From the NCBI GenBank assembly GCA_003216815.1, contig QCIG01000005.1, positions 1-64,000 on the forward strand: a stretch of 64,000 nucleotides of DNA, in the 5' to 3' direction. Position numbers and translations under genes: made by a program. This document shows positions 1 to 10,249 of the stretch, piece by piece (position 1 is the stretch's first letter; each line of letters begins with the position of its first letter). Source of the DNA: Prochlorococcus sp. AG-402-K14. Lineage in GTDB: Bacteria; Cyanobacteriota; Cyanobacteriia; PCC-6307; Cyanobiaceae. A model generated the notes under the pieces. That model was not told where the DNA came from and ran no database searches. It saw only the letters and a program-made list of their open reading frames with translations.

Positions 1-149
1 TATTAATATTTACGAAAACGTTACAGATCAATCTTTATCAAGTAGTCATCCTGAAATTAGGTTATTTACAAGTTTTTGGATTGGAAGATTGTAAGTAAAA
101 GGTTTCCTATGATCTGTTTAAATAAATTTAATGTTATGTCATCTAGCAT

Positions 150-401
150 ATGGAAAAGATAGGTTTTTCATCTAAATTTCTTTTAGGACTTATAGCTGTT
201 TCTTTTACTACAGTTTCTATTCAATTAATTCCTTTGTCTAAGCAAGCTTCTAGCTGGAATCGATGCCTAAAAAAAACATCCGCCTCATTGAGTAAGCTCA
301 AAGCTATAAGGAAAATGGATGATCAAAGTATGGAAGTTTTATCAGTGATGATATGTAATGGTGCTGTCTTTGAACCTAAGCTGAAGACGAATATCAAATA
401 A
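150..401 (+). CDS. hypothetical protein, N-terminal hydrophobic/signal-like segment
   Basis: ORF 83 aa; hydrophobic N-terminus LLGLIAVSFTTVSI. Confidence 0.5.
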   Translation: MEKIGFSSKFLLGLIAVSFTTVSIQLIPLSKQASSWNRCLKKTSASLSKLKAIRKMDDQSMEVLSVMICNGAVFEPKLKTNIK

Positions 402-1039
402 AGCAGAACCATTTTCCTTTGGCTGATTTCATCTGATGGAATGTTTATAATATAAATTTCTTCTGTTCTTAGTCTGATTTAAGGAAAATAATAATTCTCA
501 AGGAATTGTTGAAAATTATTTTTTTTGAGAAACTAGGTATTTAATAGATTTCCAAATAAGCCAGTAAATGCTAATGGATGAATATAGACACAATACAAAT
601 CAGAGGATTTTTAGAGATATTCATTTTTTGTTGTAATAAGTAATTTTATTCAGATTCATGCTTTAACAAATATTCAAAAGTAAAGCCTTATATTTTGAAC
701 GATTTGATTGTATGCACTTTTCTATTTGCTCATATCAGTCTATGAGCATGTATAGATTTTTCCTTATTTTATAAAATTATCTTGCTATTGCTGGCGATTG
801 AGCGTTTTCTAAAAGATAAATGATCTTGTGAATCATTTATTTTTCATCATGTCAAAAAGGAACTTTCCTATAAATCAATGCCCTTAACCATGAACAATTT
901 TCCACATAACCTTGAATTCCTGAGTTTAATCTAGAAGCTCCTGTTCCCATAACTTTTAGCTTTAATGTCTAGGACTAATGTAAATATTGTAAGTTTGTTA
1001 ATTATAAGTTAGTATTATAAGTACAACCATTTATTTATC

Positions 1040-1396
1040 ATGCTCACTGGTAAGGATTTATTAGCCAAGGTCAAAGACTTGGGAGATGTCTCAAAATCTG
1101 ATCTTGTTAAAGCTTGTGGATATGTTTCCACCAAGAAAGGAGGCGGAGAACGTCTTAACTATACTGCTTTTTACGAAGCACTACTAGAGGCTAAAGGTGT
1201 AAACCTAGCAGCTGAAAGTGCTGGTGGTATTGGTAAAGGTGGAAGAAAGCTTAGTTATGTGGCTACCGTTCAAGGAAATGGAAACCTATTGATAGGAAAG
1301 GCCTATACAGCGCTTTTAGATCTCAAACCTGGTGATAATTTTGAGATTAAGATGGGACGTAAGGGATTCCGCTTGGTTCCAGAAGGAGAAGGTTAA
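1040..1396 (+). CDS. cyanobacterial AbrB-like transcriptional regulator (cyAbrB)
   Basis: MLTGKDLLAKVKDLGDVSKSDLVKACGYVS... and C-terminal IGKAYTALLDLKPGDNFEIKMGRKGFRL, typical of cyAbrB. Confidence 0.9.
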   Translation: MLTGKDLLAKVKDLGDVSKSDLVKACGYVSTKKGGGERLNYTAFYEALLEAKGVNLAAESAGGIGKGGRKLSYVATVQGNGNLLIGKAYTALLDLKPGDNFEIKMGRKGFRLVPEGEG

Positions 1397-1431
1397 TCTC
1401 CAAAAAACTGATTCAAAACATTTAGATTTAG

Positions 1432-1462
1432 CCGAGAAGCATATCTGCCTCTCGGTTTTTTT
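1432..1462 (+). terminator. Rho-independent terminator of cyAbrB gene
   Basis: CCGAGAAGC-ATATCT-GCCTCTCGG hairpin followed by TTTTTTT. Confidence 0.8.
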
Positions 1463-1921
1463 ATTTGCTAAATTTTCCTAGTTTAACTTGTCTGATTTCT
1501 CATCTATATTTTATTTACCTAGACAGATCTTTCTTCTCTTTTTCTCTGCGTTTTGCGTTTTTACCTTATAGGATTCTTCCTTCTTGCTCATTCTTTTTTT
1601 TGAGTTTTACTGAAAGTTGGTTTTTTTTCAAGAAATAAAATTACATATACCTTCTTGAATTATCGTTTTTTGAAATTTATATGATTCTTATTCTTGTAAT
1701 TTTTAAGTTTGTGGTTTTTGGGTTGTTCGATTTTCCTACTAATAAAATCTAGGCTCCTTATATCTCAAGCGCCTTTCGTTTTTGAGATAAACCCTTGTCC
1801 AGCTTTCTCTTTTATGACCAAAGGCGTATTTTTTTGATCAGGTATTTACTCTTTTTTATCTTGTTTTTAATTATTTATATTCACATTCTGATATCTAATA
1901 TCGTTATCCTTATGACCTTGT

Positions 1922-2152
1922 ATGGTTCCTAGATTCTTGTTTGATCCGCTTTATGAAGAAATCGTTACTAATACTTCGGACTTAATGGTTTATATGGTTC
2001 GACATTTTTTTATTGAGCTTGTTTTACCATTGTCTATTTTTGTTGCTGTAATGCTTACTCTTTTTGTCGATTGGAGTTGGATCCCTATTTCAAGTATTGA
2101 TCGTGAGAGGGGGCAGAGTCTTGAGGAAGTTAAAAAGCATCTATTTAAATAG
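1922..2152 (+). CDS. hypothetical membrane protein
   Basis: ORF 76 aa with one hydrophobic segment (FFIELVLPLSIFVAVMLTLFV). Confidence 0.5.
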   Translation: MVPRFLFDPLYEEIVTNTSDLMVYMVRHFFIELVLPLSIFVAVMLTLFVDWSWIPISSIDRERGQSLEEVKKHLFK

Positions 2153-2227
2153 TTAACTTATAATTATTTTTTTTGTTAACCTTACTAGTTGAATAGCTTC
2201 CTTCGTAAGTATTCAAATAACTAAACA

Positions 2228-2332
2228 TCATTTTATATTTTTCTTTTTAGCTTGGATTCCGAAATATATTGATAAAGCTACCAAAAGAATAACTAGTAAT
2301 GAAGTGCTATTTCCAAGGATTTCTATAAGCAT
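2228..2332 (-). CDS. 34-aa single-TM micro-protein (candidate)
   Basis: Manual translation MLIEILGNSTSLLVILLVALSIYFGIQAKKKNIK; hydrophobic helix plus basic tail. Confidence 0.35.
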   Translation of the reverse strand: MLIEILGNSTSLLVILLVALSIYFGIQAKKKNIK

Positions 2333-2682
2333 ATTTAGCCTAGATATGGAAAATCTTATTTTACATATCTAAACTCTTCCTGGGTATTGGATCTATCACC
2401 TCATCAACTGATGTTACAAATAGGATGAGAAAAACAAACCGGTTTTAAAAAATTCCATCCATGCTTTTACTCAATGTAGTGGCAAACGCATGAATGAATT
2501 GTTAGTAATATATAAGCTGAGGATAGATTAAAATCTATGCATACTATTTTTACTTCTAGGTACCTCTAATTGGTTTTTGAATGATAAATTTCCTCTTTTC
2601 AGATTTGGAATTAATATCAAATTATTAATTTCTTAAATATTTGCCCAACTTTAAAATTATGAATTGAGTTTGTAAGGTTAAT

Positions 2683-3084
2683 TCAAAAAAATTGACTATT
2701 TTCGCTAACTGGTTGCCATATCTTCCCTTTTAAGGTGAGTGATAATCTTCTACCCCATAAAAGGAATGGGAATAAAATATGAGTCCTTTTGTTAGACTTG
2801 AAAATAATCCTGAGTACCTCTAACAGTGAGTCACTTGGCTCTTTGATCTCAGAGCAAATCCAATTAATTGCATCCGCACCATGCATGATATTTTCATTGC
2901 TGATGAGAATAGCTCCTTTGTTTAGATCATAGCCTTGGTTATAGAGTTGAGATAATAGAGGTAGATTTTTTCTTCCATCAACTATTTCGAATTCAGGAAT
3001 ACTGCTTTTTAATTCAAGTAATTGTGCAAAGTGATTGCAAAACGGACAGTCTCCATCGTATATAAATAAACTTTTATCCGGCAT
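2683..3084 (-). CDS. DCC-family thiol-disulfide oxidoreductase (DUF393)
   Basis: IYDGDCPFCNHFAQLL motif near N-terminus. Confidence 0.85.
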   Translation of the reverse strand: MPDKSLFIYDGDCPFCNHFAQLLELKSSIPEFEIVDGRKNLPLLSQLYNQGYDLNKGAILISNENIMHGADAINWICSEIKEPSDSLLEVLRIIFKSNKRTHILFPFLLWGRRLSLTLKGKIWQPVSENSQFF

Positions 3085-3370
3085 GATTATTTATTGTTAC
3101 ATACACTCTAATACATCTTGTCTTAAAACGTGTTGAATAAATCAATGAATAGATAGCATAAAAAGAAACAGTAAACATTTTTTTTTAGATATTTTTGGTC
3201 TACATCTCCATGTTGTTAAAATTGGCTATCTCTATTATTAGAGATTAGATAATAGTTAAAACCCAAAAAAAAATATATGAAGAAAATCAATATAAAATAT
3301 ATTGATTTATATTAACTTATACATTTAGTTGATAACTTATCCATATTTATTACCTGAGAAATTTTTAGTT

Positions 3371-3538
3371 TCAACCTTTGAAAACATTGCTCTTCACATT
3401 CTCTTCTTGAATCTGAGGTCGTAGCAAAGACATGGGAAGTGCTGTTACTATTGCAAATGAAAGAACAAGAATCAAATCTGTTGTAAAGTGGCTTATACCT
3501 AGCTCTGAGTGAGCAAGAGCAAAGTTTAGTAATGACAT
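3371..3538 (-). CDS. small membrane protein; start probably at internal Met (MSLLNFALAHSELGIS...)
   Basis: Track ORF 3371..3661 begins with an atypical Asn-rich leader; internal ATG gives a compact TM protein. Confidence 0.5.
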   Translation of the reverse strand: MSLLNFALAHSELGISHFTTDLILVLSFAIVTALPMSLLRPQIQEENVKSNVFKG

Positions 3539-3750
3539 TTTGTTGTTTTCAATACCTTCAAATTTTATATTATTATGTATATAAATATTTATTATGTAGT
3601 AAAAATTATTGCTAAAACACAATAATTTTTTACTAATATTTGGTAATTTATAATTAGTCATTCATATTTAACCTTTCAATTAGGTGGCGGTGCAACCTCA
3701 CTAGTCTTAAAAATACTTTAGTATTATTCAGTTTCTTTGTAACGTCACTG

Positions 3751-3999
3751 GTGGTAAGGGATATTATGCTGAAAATCGTTGCCTATGTTCGTTATTCAAA
3801 TGCGTCAATAAACTTTGATTGGCATATCTTTCTGGGTTCGTTGATCTTTTTTATACTTTGTGGGATTTTGATATTTCAAAATAAGATTTGGGAGGAGGAA
3901 GATTATTCAAGAAACAAAAAATGGCACAAATGGAAAGCTTCGGCTATTAAGGCAAACAAAGGTGATTTGTCTGGAATTTATCCAACATGCAAAAAATAA
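3751..3999 (+). CDS. hypothetical membrane protein
   Basis: ORF 82 aa with TM segment IFLGSLIFFILCGILIF. Confidence 0.5.
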   Translation: MVRDIMLKIVAYVRYSNASINFDWHIFLGSLIFFILCGILIFQNKIWEEEDYSRNKKWHKWKASAIKANKGDLSGIYPTCKK

Positions 4000-4122
4000 T
4001 AAATTAAGTTACCTGTTTTCTCTAAATATCTAGTATTAGTCTGATATTTTATTTATCGATGGTTATTGGGTTTAACATAATTCTTGCTTGTCGAAGCTAA
4101 AACAGATAAAAAGAGAAAATAG

Positions 4123-5439
4123 TTGGTTTGTCTCTTTAATTCTGATATGAATGAAATCAAATGCCCAGAATGTGGGAGTACGATCAGCATTGATGAAGAT
4201 AATTACTCAAATGTCATTAAGCAGGTAAGAGATCAAGAATTTGAGGACGAAATGAGCAAAAGGCTTGCACTTCTTGAAAAGGATAAACAGAAATCCGTAG
4301 ATCTTGCTATTCAAAATATTCGTTTACAAATGCAAGAGGCCGCATTTGTAAATGAAAAAAAAATGCAAGGACTTCAGTCTCAGTTGATTGCTGCGCAGGC
4401 AGAAAAAACTATGGCTGTGAATAAGATTAAGCATACCTTCGAAAAAGAGAGAGACTCACTTTCATATTTATTGGAGAAAACTAGAGAAAAGAATGAATAT
4501 GACAAAAAACTAGCGGTTTCTAACGCAATTACTGAATTAAAAGATGGTTATGAAAAAATTAAAAACAATTTAGATAAAGTTGAACTACAGAAGGAATTAT
4601 CTGAAAAATCGATAAAAATGAGATATGAGATTCAGTTAAAAGAACGAGATGATTTAATTGAGAGACTTCGTGACATGAAAATAAAATTGTCCACAAAAAT
4701 GGTTGGCGAGTCACTTGAGCTACATTGTGAAAATGAATTTAATCGTTTAAGGGCAACAGCCTTTCCTAATGCTTATTTTGACAAAGATAATGATTCTAGT
4801 TTTGGTAGTAAAGGTGATTATATTTTCCGTGATAGTGATAGTGAAGGAAACGAAATCGTATCAATTATGTTTGAAATGAAAAATGAATGTGATAGCACTT
4901 CTAGCAAGAAGAAAAATGAAGATTTTCTTAAAGAGTTAAACAAAGATCGCATAGAAAAAAAATGTGAATATGCCGTTTTGGTTTCTTTATTAGAATCCGA
5001 TAATGACTTATTTAATTCAGGCATTGTTGACTTTTCATATCGCTATCCAAAAATGTATGTTGTTCGTCCACAGTGTTTTTTACCAATAATTTCTTTACTA
5101 AGGAATGCTTCGCTTAAGGCACTTGAGTATAAAACAGAACTAGCAGCAATTAAAGAACAGAATATTGATATCACCAATTTTGAAGATAGCCTTGAACTAT
5201 TTAAGGATTCTTTTGGTAAAAATTATGCTTTAGCTTCAAAACGTTTTGAAACAGCAATTATGGAGATAGATAAATCTATAAATCACTTGCAAAAAACTAA
5301 AGACGCCTTGCTTGGTGCTGATAGAAATCTTAGGTTAGCCAATGACAAAGCTCAAGAGGTTTCGGTTAAAAGATTGACCAGAAATAATCCTACGATGAGA
5401 CAAAAATTTAACTCAATACGAAAAAATGAGGCGGCATAA
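4123..5439 (+). CDS. DUF2130-family protein: N-terminal zinc ribbon, long coiled coil, C-terminal PD-(D/E)xK-like domain
   Basis: [14 protein letters not shown]-term; coiled coil; [25 protein letters not shown] (D...ExK) then [21 protein letters not shown] start probably 4147. Confidence 0.8.
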   Translation: MVCLFNSDMNEIKCPECGSTISIDEDNYSNVIKQVRDQEFEDEMSKRLALLEKDKQKSVDLAIQNIRLQMQEAAFVNEKKMQGLQSQLIAAQAEKTMAVNKIKHTFEKERDSLSYLLEKTREKNEYDKKLAVSNAITELKDGYEKIKNNLDKVELQKELSEKSIKMRYEIQLKERDDLIERLRDMKIKLSTKMVGESLELHCENEFNRLRATAFPNAYFDKDNDSSFGSKGDYIFRDSDSEGNEIVSIMFEMKNECDSTSSKKKNEDFLKELNKDRIEKKCEYAVLVSLLESDNDLFNSGIVDFSYRYPKMYVVRPQCFLPIISLLRNASLKALEYKTELAAIKEQNIDITNFEDSLELFKDSFGKNYALASKRFETAIMEIDKSINHLQKTKDALLGADRNLRLANDKAQEVSVKRLTRNNPTMRQKFNSIRKNEAA

Positions 5440-5479
5440 TTCACTCATTAATCTTGAATACATATGATTTTAATTTAAT

Positions 5480-6022
5480 ATGAGTGGATGGCTTTACTTA
5501 ATAAGAAATAAAGATATTTATAAGATTGGAATAACAAAAAACTTTGAGAATAGGATGCGACAACTCAAGCCAGACAATGTTGTTGCTAAATTGTATACAA
5601 GTGATTATTTGAAATTAGAAAGAGAGTTACACAATAGGTATAAAAAGTTTCGAATACCTCAAACGGAGTATTTTCGATTAGACGACTATCATCTTAAAGA
5701 GATAAAACAAATAATATTCAAGTTTGATTATCCTATGAAAATAACCTTAGAGATTTTTATAAAATCATTATTTTCTACATTATTAATATTTTGTCTTATA
5801 TTAACATGTATAGCCTTAAATATTAATGATACAAATGTTGTGATTCTTAAGTCATTTTTATGGATGGAGAGAATATTATTTAGCTTTTCCTTTGTTTCTT
5901 TATTCATTTATTCAGGTAAATATTTAAGCTTGTTAGGTGAATTAAAATATAGAGTCTCAAGGTTAATTTTTTTTATCATATTTGCGCTCTTCTTTCGTAT
6001 AGCTTCAATTTTTTTAGAATAA
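5480..6022 (+). CDS. GIY-YIG (T5orf172/MUG113-like) nuclease domain fused to C-terminal transmembrane helices
   Basis: WLYLIRNKDIYKIGITKNFENRMRQLKPDN...ELHNRYKKFRIPQTEYFRLD, then about three hydrophobic segments. Confidence 0.75.
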   Translation: MSGWLYLIRNKDIYKIGITKNFENRMRQLKPDNVVAKLYTSDYLKLERELHNRYKKFRIPQTEYFRLDDYHLKEIKQIIFKFDYPMKITLEIFIKSLFSTLLIFCLILTCIALNINDTNVVILKSFLWMERILFSFSFVSLFIYSGKYLSLLGELKYRVSRLIFFIIFALFFRIASIFLE

Positions 6023-6079
6023 AATTTATTCAAATTTAGTGTAATGTTTAATCCATAGAATTGTTTATGAGATTTTTTG

Positions 6080-6433
6080 CTACCACATGTCTTTGCTTGA
6101 CTGCTCCTCTTGTTGTTGCTTTAGAAGACCAAGTCGTCTATCAAATTCAATTTCTTCTGGACTTTTTTGTTCTAACTTATAATTTTTATTGCATTTCTCT
6201 TTCACTTCAAGAATCTTTTTACTTAAGTCCTTAGAAAAGTGATCTTTTATTTCTTCCCACGCTTCTTTTTCTTCGGCATTTCCTACAGTTCCTTTGATTT
6301 GATCGACAATGATTTCCTTTACAAATTCCCTTAGGTCAATTTCAGTCATATTGTTAACTCTACTTGATATGTACATATCTTTAAGAGAATCTAATTCTGT
6401 TTCGCTTAGATCCTTATAAGTAAATTCTTCCAT
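6080..6433 (-). CDS. hypothetical protein
   Basis: ORF 117 aa, charged. Confidence 0.5.
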   Translation of the reverse strand: MEEFTYKDLSETELDSLKDMYISSRVNNMTEIDLREFVKEIIVDQIKGTVGNAEEKEAWEEIKDHFSKDLSKKILEVKEKCNKNYKLEQKSPEEIEFDRRLGLLKQQQEEQSSKDMW

Positions 6434-6451
6434 TTTATTTATAAATCAATA

Positions 6452-6598
6452 CTATTTATATACCCATTTCGCTTCTAACATCCTAGATCTAGGATTGAAA
6501 GCGTGCACTTTGCTTTTTGCTTCCTTATCATTATTGGCTATGACTGTCTCTTCATGGTAATTACCTAGATCGTTAATCATGGAAACTTTAAATCTCAT
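6452..6598 (-). CDS. 48-aa hypothetical protein (candidate)
   Basis: Manual translation MRFKVSMINDLGNYHEETVIANNDKEAKSKVHAFNPRSRMLEAKWVYK; protein-like composition. Confidence 0.45.
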   Translation of the reverse strand: MRFKVSMINDLGNYHEETVIANNDKEAKSKVHAFNPRSRMLEAKWVYK

Positions 6599-6687
6599 GT
6601 TTGATATATTTTTTTTTATTTTATGCCAATTAATTTTTTAAAACAATTTTTTGGTCTTAAATGTTGAAAGCTTAACCTTAGATGAAT

Positions 6688-6939
6688 TTATTTATTATTT
6701 GAATCTATCACTTTATTCCAAATAGCTTCAATCAATATTGCTGTAAAGAATAAACTTAATGAGGGAATAAATAATGGATACCAGAGCTTTTGGAATAGAT
6801 TATATAAATCAGAGTTTCCATTAACGCTTAATGTAAAACTCAGACCAAGAAATATAGCTCCTATTATTAAGATATAAAGGTTGTAAATCAATATATTATC
6901 AAAAGCTTTCTTAAATTTGCTTTCGCTTGTATTTTTCAT
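6688..6939 (-). CDS. hypothetical two-TM membrane protein
   Basis: ORF 83 aa, hydrophobic segments. Confidence 0.5.
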   Translation of the reverse strand: MKNTSESKFKKAFDNILIYNLYILIIGAIFLGLSFTLSVNGNSDLYNLFQKLWYPLFIPSLSLFFTAILIEAIWNKVIDSNNK

Positions 6940-6995
6940 ATATATTGGTTAAAGAAAGAACTTTGTATTATTAATAATGCATTGTTTAGTATAAG

Positions 6996-7124
6996 TTATG
7001 AAGAACCTCTAAATGCATAAAGATCAATTCCAATCGATTTAAGGTAGAAAGCTCCTCCAATTGCAATTATGTTGAGGCAAAATACAAAAGCCCACACTCT
7101 CCAGGATTGATTAGGTGAATCCAT
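6996..7124 (-). CDS. 42-aa single-TM micro-protein (candidate)
   Basis: Manual translation MDSPNQSWRVWAFVFCLNIIAIGGAFYLKSIGIDLYAFRGSS. Confidence 0.45.
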   Translation of the reverse strand: MDSPNQSWRVWAFVFCLNIIAIGGAFYLKSIGIDLYAFRGSS

Positions 7125-7202
7125 CTATTTAAGATTGATTGTTAATACATCTCTTTGTGAGACCTATAAATATATTTTAGCTTTAATGACATAATAAAAG
7201 TA

Positions 7203-7454
7203 TCAACTCAAAGCATCAAGATCTCTTCTGTAATGTTTTGAGCATCTCAAATTATTATCATTTGATTTCCAATCGGTGTCTTCTAGTAAGTCCGAATAAT
7301 TATTACTATTTGAAGGAAGTTTTTTTTCCAATCTCCAACCTGCCTCACTCAGAAAATCCACATAATCCTTAGAAAATATGCTTTCGTCAATTTTTGAAGG
7401 ATTGATAGTTGTCCCTAAAATTGCTTGTGACTCTTTTTTCATTTCTAGTGGCAT
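7203..7454 (-). CDS. hypothetical protein
   Basis: ORF 83 aa. Confidence 0.4.
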   Translation of the reverse strand: MPLEMKKESQAILGTTINPSKIDESIFSKDYVDFLSEAGWRLEKKLPSNSNNYSDLLEDTDWKSNDNNLRCSKHYRRDLDALS

Positions 7455-7552
7455 CTATTTAAATCGACTCAAATTGTTCTACTCACTTTTTAATTAATTT
7501 GTTAAGTGTTGCTTGTAGTGTTAACCCTCGCTGGTGATATTACAATGATTAA

Positions 7553-8593
7553 TTATGTGGTTTTTATTAAAACTTCTTTCAAGTTAACTCTAATCCTGTT
7601 TAATTGCTCTTGACTTCCAAGGAATATTAATACCATACCTGGAGAGAGAGATATATTATATTTAGGATTACCCATTAATTGACCCGAGACTTTTGTTGCC
7701 AAAAGTAGTGCTTCACCTGGTTTCGAGTAGTCAAATACATTTTCAGTTTTATTTTTGAAAATTTCAATTTTATCAATATTTTCGGTTAGCTTAAATTCTT
7801 CTATTTCGCAATCTGAGCCTGCAAGTAAATCTATAAAATCTACAGCTATAGGTCTTAATGCCGATGCAGCCATAGTTCTTCCTGCCGCAACATATGGACT
7901 CACTACCGCATCAGCTCCTGCTAGTTTTAATTTATTACCGGACTCTTCGTTTGCTGCCCTGGCGATCAATCTACAAGTATTATTTAGTGCTTTTGCACTA
8001 AGTACAACATATAAATTTGCTGCGTCATTGGGAAGCGTAACCACTAAGCTGCGACAATTTTTAACTCCTGCTAGCAATAATGTTTCGTCCATTGTGGCAT
8101 CTGCAAATAGGACGTTGAATCCCTTTTCCTCAGCTTCTGTTTTTCTTGTTGAGTCAATTTCTATTATTATTGTAGATATTTTCTCAGACTTTAATTGGTC
8201 AGCAATTTCTTTTCCTGTGCGACCATAACCACATATAATTACATGATTTTTCATTCTTCTAATTAATCTCCTTAATCTTAGCTCCTCTAATTTTATAAAA
8301 TATCCTAGTTCAGACAATTGTATAAACCTTTGAAGAGTTAATTGAACTACAAATAATCCCCCTCCGATGATTAAAAAAGTTATTATCCGACCTGCTGAAG
8401 TCAATACTTCAACTTCACCAAAACCTATTGTTGTAATAGTTATCAGTACCATCCATAAGCAATCTCCCCAATCCCAACCTTCAGTAATTCGATATCCTAA
8501 GGCACCGAAAAAAAATAATAATATGAGTAATGATATTGGCGATGCCCAAACTTTTAAATAACTTTTAAATTTATTTGTTTTTAACAAATTCAA
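7553..8593 (-). CDS. potassium channel with TrkA-N/RCK domain
   Basis: pore TITTIGFGE, then RMKNHVIICGYGRTGKEIADQL NAD-binding fold. Confidence 0.9.
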   Translation of the reverse strand: MNLLKTNKFKSYLKVWASPISLLILLFFFGALGYRITEGWDWGDCLWMVLITITTIGFGEVEVLTSAGRIITFLIIGGGLFVVQLTLQRFIQLSELGYFIKLEELRLRRLIRRMKNHVIICGYGRTGKEIADQLKSEKISTIIIEIDSTRKTEAEEKGFNVLFADATMDETLLLAGVKNCRSLVVTLPNDAANLYVVLSAKALNNTCRLIARAANEESGNKLKLAGADAVVSPYVAAGRTMAASALRPIAVDFIDLLAGSDCEIEEFKLTENIDKIEIFKNKTENVFDYSKPGEALLLATKVSGQLMGNPKYNISLSPGMVLIFLGSQEQLNRIRVNLKEVLIKTT

Positions 8594-8754
8594 TTTGATT
8601 TTTTTGCTGAATTTTTTTTTAGTATAGTGATGATTGATTTAAATATTTAGTCGTTTTTATTTTTTTAGGTATAAACCTATCCTATAGCCTAATAATGAGT
8701 ATTAGAACGTTACTTATAGTATGATTGAAATAAATGTGTTAGTGATTATCTGAT

Positions 8755-8976
8755 ATGCAAGCTCTTACATCTGAAGACAAAAAAGAATTATGTAAGGAAG
8801 CTTTCCATGATATATCAGCAATTCTTGCTGGTTTACGCGATCAGGGTTTATCTGATTTGGAAATTTTTGAGTTTGGCAAGTCACTCATAGATCATTTTGA
8901 TCCAATTAAAATGGAAAATCTAAAAAAGCAATCTGATTATCAAGATGCTTTGTTCAGAGAAGCTAATGATTTGTAA
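8755..8976 (+). CDS. hypothetical protein
   Basis: ORF 73 aa. Confidence 0.5.
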   Translation: MQALTSEDKKELCKEAFHDISAILAGLRDQGLSDLEIFEFGKSLIDHFDPIKMENLKKQSDYQDALFREANDL

Positions 8977-9099
8977 GTTTACTCTTATTATTTCCTTTTG
9001 TTTAGTATTTTTACACTGATTTCGAGCATACCTTCTCGTTGTTATCCATTAGATTATGACCTTTATACATTTTGTTATAATTTAAACTAGCTTTAATTA

Positions 9100-9300
9100 T
9101 TATTTCTCATCAACATTTTTCTGTGTTTGCGTTTGTTGAATATAGTCAATTATTGTTTTGCTCTGCTCTACTGATAATGATGATAGAGGAGATGAGGCAG
9201 GTATTTTTAGAAGAGTGCATGTTGCAATTATCTCAGGCGAATCAACGCCTAGGGCTTCTGCGAGTTCTTTTACTCTTAATCTAGCCACTTTAAAATTCAT
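9100..9300 (-). CDS. stand-alone translation initiation factor IF-2 N-terminal-like (IF2_N) domain protein
   Basis: ARLRVKELAEALGVDSPEIIATCTLLKIPASSPLSSLSVEQSKTI matches IF2_N pattern. Confidence 0.7.
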   Translation of the reverse strand: MNFKVARLRVKELAEALGVDSPEIIATCTLLKIPASSPLSSLSVEQSKTIIDYIQQTQTQKNVDEK

Positions 9301-9385
9301 TTTTATTGATGATCTTTTAAAGATCTACGTGTTTATTTATTTATTTTATTGCTAAGTATGGAATATTAGACTTGAGATGGATTAA

Positions 9386-9583
9386 ATGAGTGATGATAAG
9401 GATTTGAAGGTAACGCTTCAGAAGATAGTTTCATATGCGGTGCTTAGAATGGAATCCACATCAGATCCCAATATAAGAAGATGTATATTTCAAGAATATA
9501 GAGAATGGTTAGGAACATCTATTGATGATTGGGTTTTGGCACTGCCTAATGATTGGGGAAAGTCTGAATCGAATTATTATTAG
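9386..9583 (+). CDS. hypothetical protein, possible distant paralog of 61297 and 61720 ORFs
   Basis: ORF 65 aa with ..YREWL.. motif. Confidence 0.5.
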   Translation: MSDDKDLKVTLQKIVSYAVLRMESTSDPNIRRCIFQEYREWLGTSIDDWVLALPNDWGKSESNYY

Positions 9584-9634
9584 ATTAATTAATGATTAAG
9601 TTGATATCTATACTTCTTATCTATTTAAAGTGGA

Positions 9635-9871
9635 TTAATTAAAGTTTTTTTGGGCACACTCATAACCTGATTCTCTAATATCTTTATTTTCATCAATAAT
9701 TGCCTTGAGAGCACAATCGCAATAATTGGCTATTTCTTTTTTTGTTATCGACTTAGTTGCTGGATTACTTAAAGCACTTGATATACAGTCATCCATTTGA
9801 CTTTCTGGGTATGAGTAAGCTATTCCAGAATAAGAAAAAAATATAATAGATATAATTATGATTGCCTTCAT
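9635..9871 (-). CDS. predicted secreted four-Cys protein
   Basis: signal peptide MKAIIIISIIFFSYSGIAYS then C...CDC...C. Confidence 0.55.
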   Translation of the reverse strand: MKAIIIISIIFFSYSGIAYSYPESQMDDCISSALSNPATKSITKKEIANYCDCALKAIIDENKDIRESGYECAQKNFN

Positions 9872-10028
9872 TTTATTTAAAGCAGTTGGTTAATTATACA
9901 TTCATTTTTGTTGATTTATTTAAATGTTATTACATAGTGATTTTTTGTATTCATTTTATTAATATTTAATTTATTTGGTCTTTGATAATCTAAAGTAAAA
10001 AATATATTATTTCATTTGTTTTTCTTAA

Positions 10029-10244
10029 ATGTCATTAGATCAATTAAGAGAATTTCTAAATGAAATGCAAAATGATGACTCTCTAAGAGATGAAGTCCTT
10101 TCTTCCTCAACAGCTGATGACGTTGCTCTGATTGCCTTAAGTAGAGGTTATGAATTTTCAGGAGATGAATTGCTCCGATTTTCAGGGAAGAAAGTTGGAA
10201 GAGTTACAGTACAAAAAAATGATGTCCCAGGAGAATATAATTAA
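10029..10244 (+). CDS. Nif11 domain-containing protein
   Basis: SLDQLREFLNEMQNDDSLRDEVLSSSTADDVALIALSRGYEFSGDELLR. Confidence 0.8.
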   Translation: MSLDQLREFLNEMQNDDSLRDEVLSSSTADDVALIALSRGYEFSGDELLRFSGKKVGRVTVQKNDVPGEYN

Positions 10245-10249
10245 AAGTT

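Noticed and set aside
7755-8228. 157-aa + strand ORF
   Set aside because: Antisense to the well-supported potassium channel gene; Ser/Ala-rich mirror translation.
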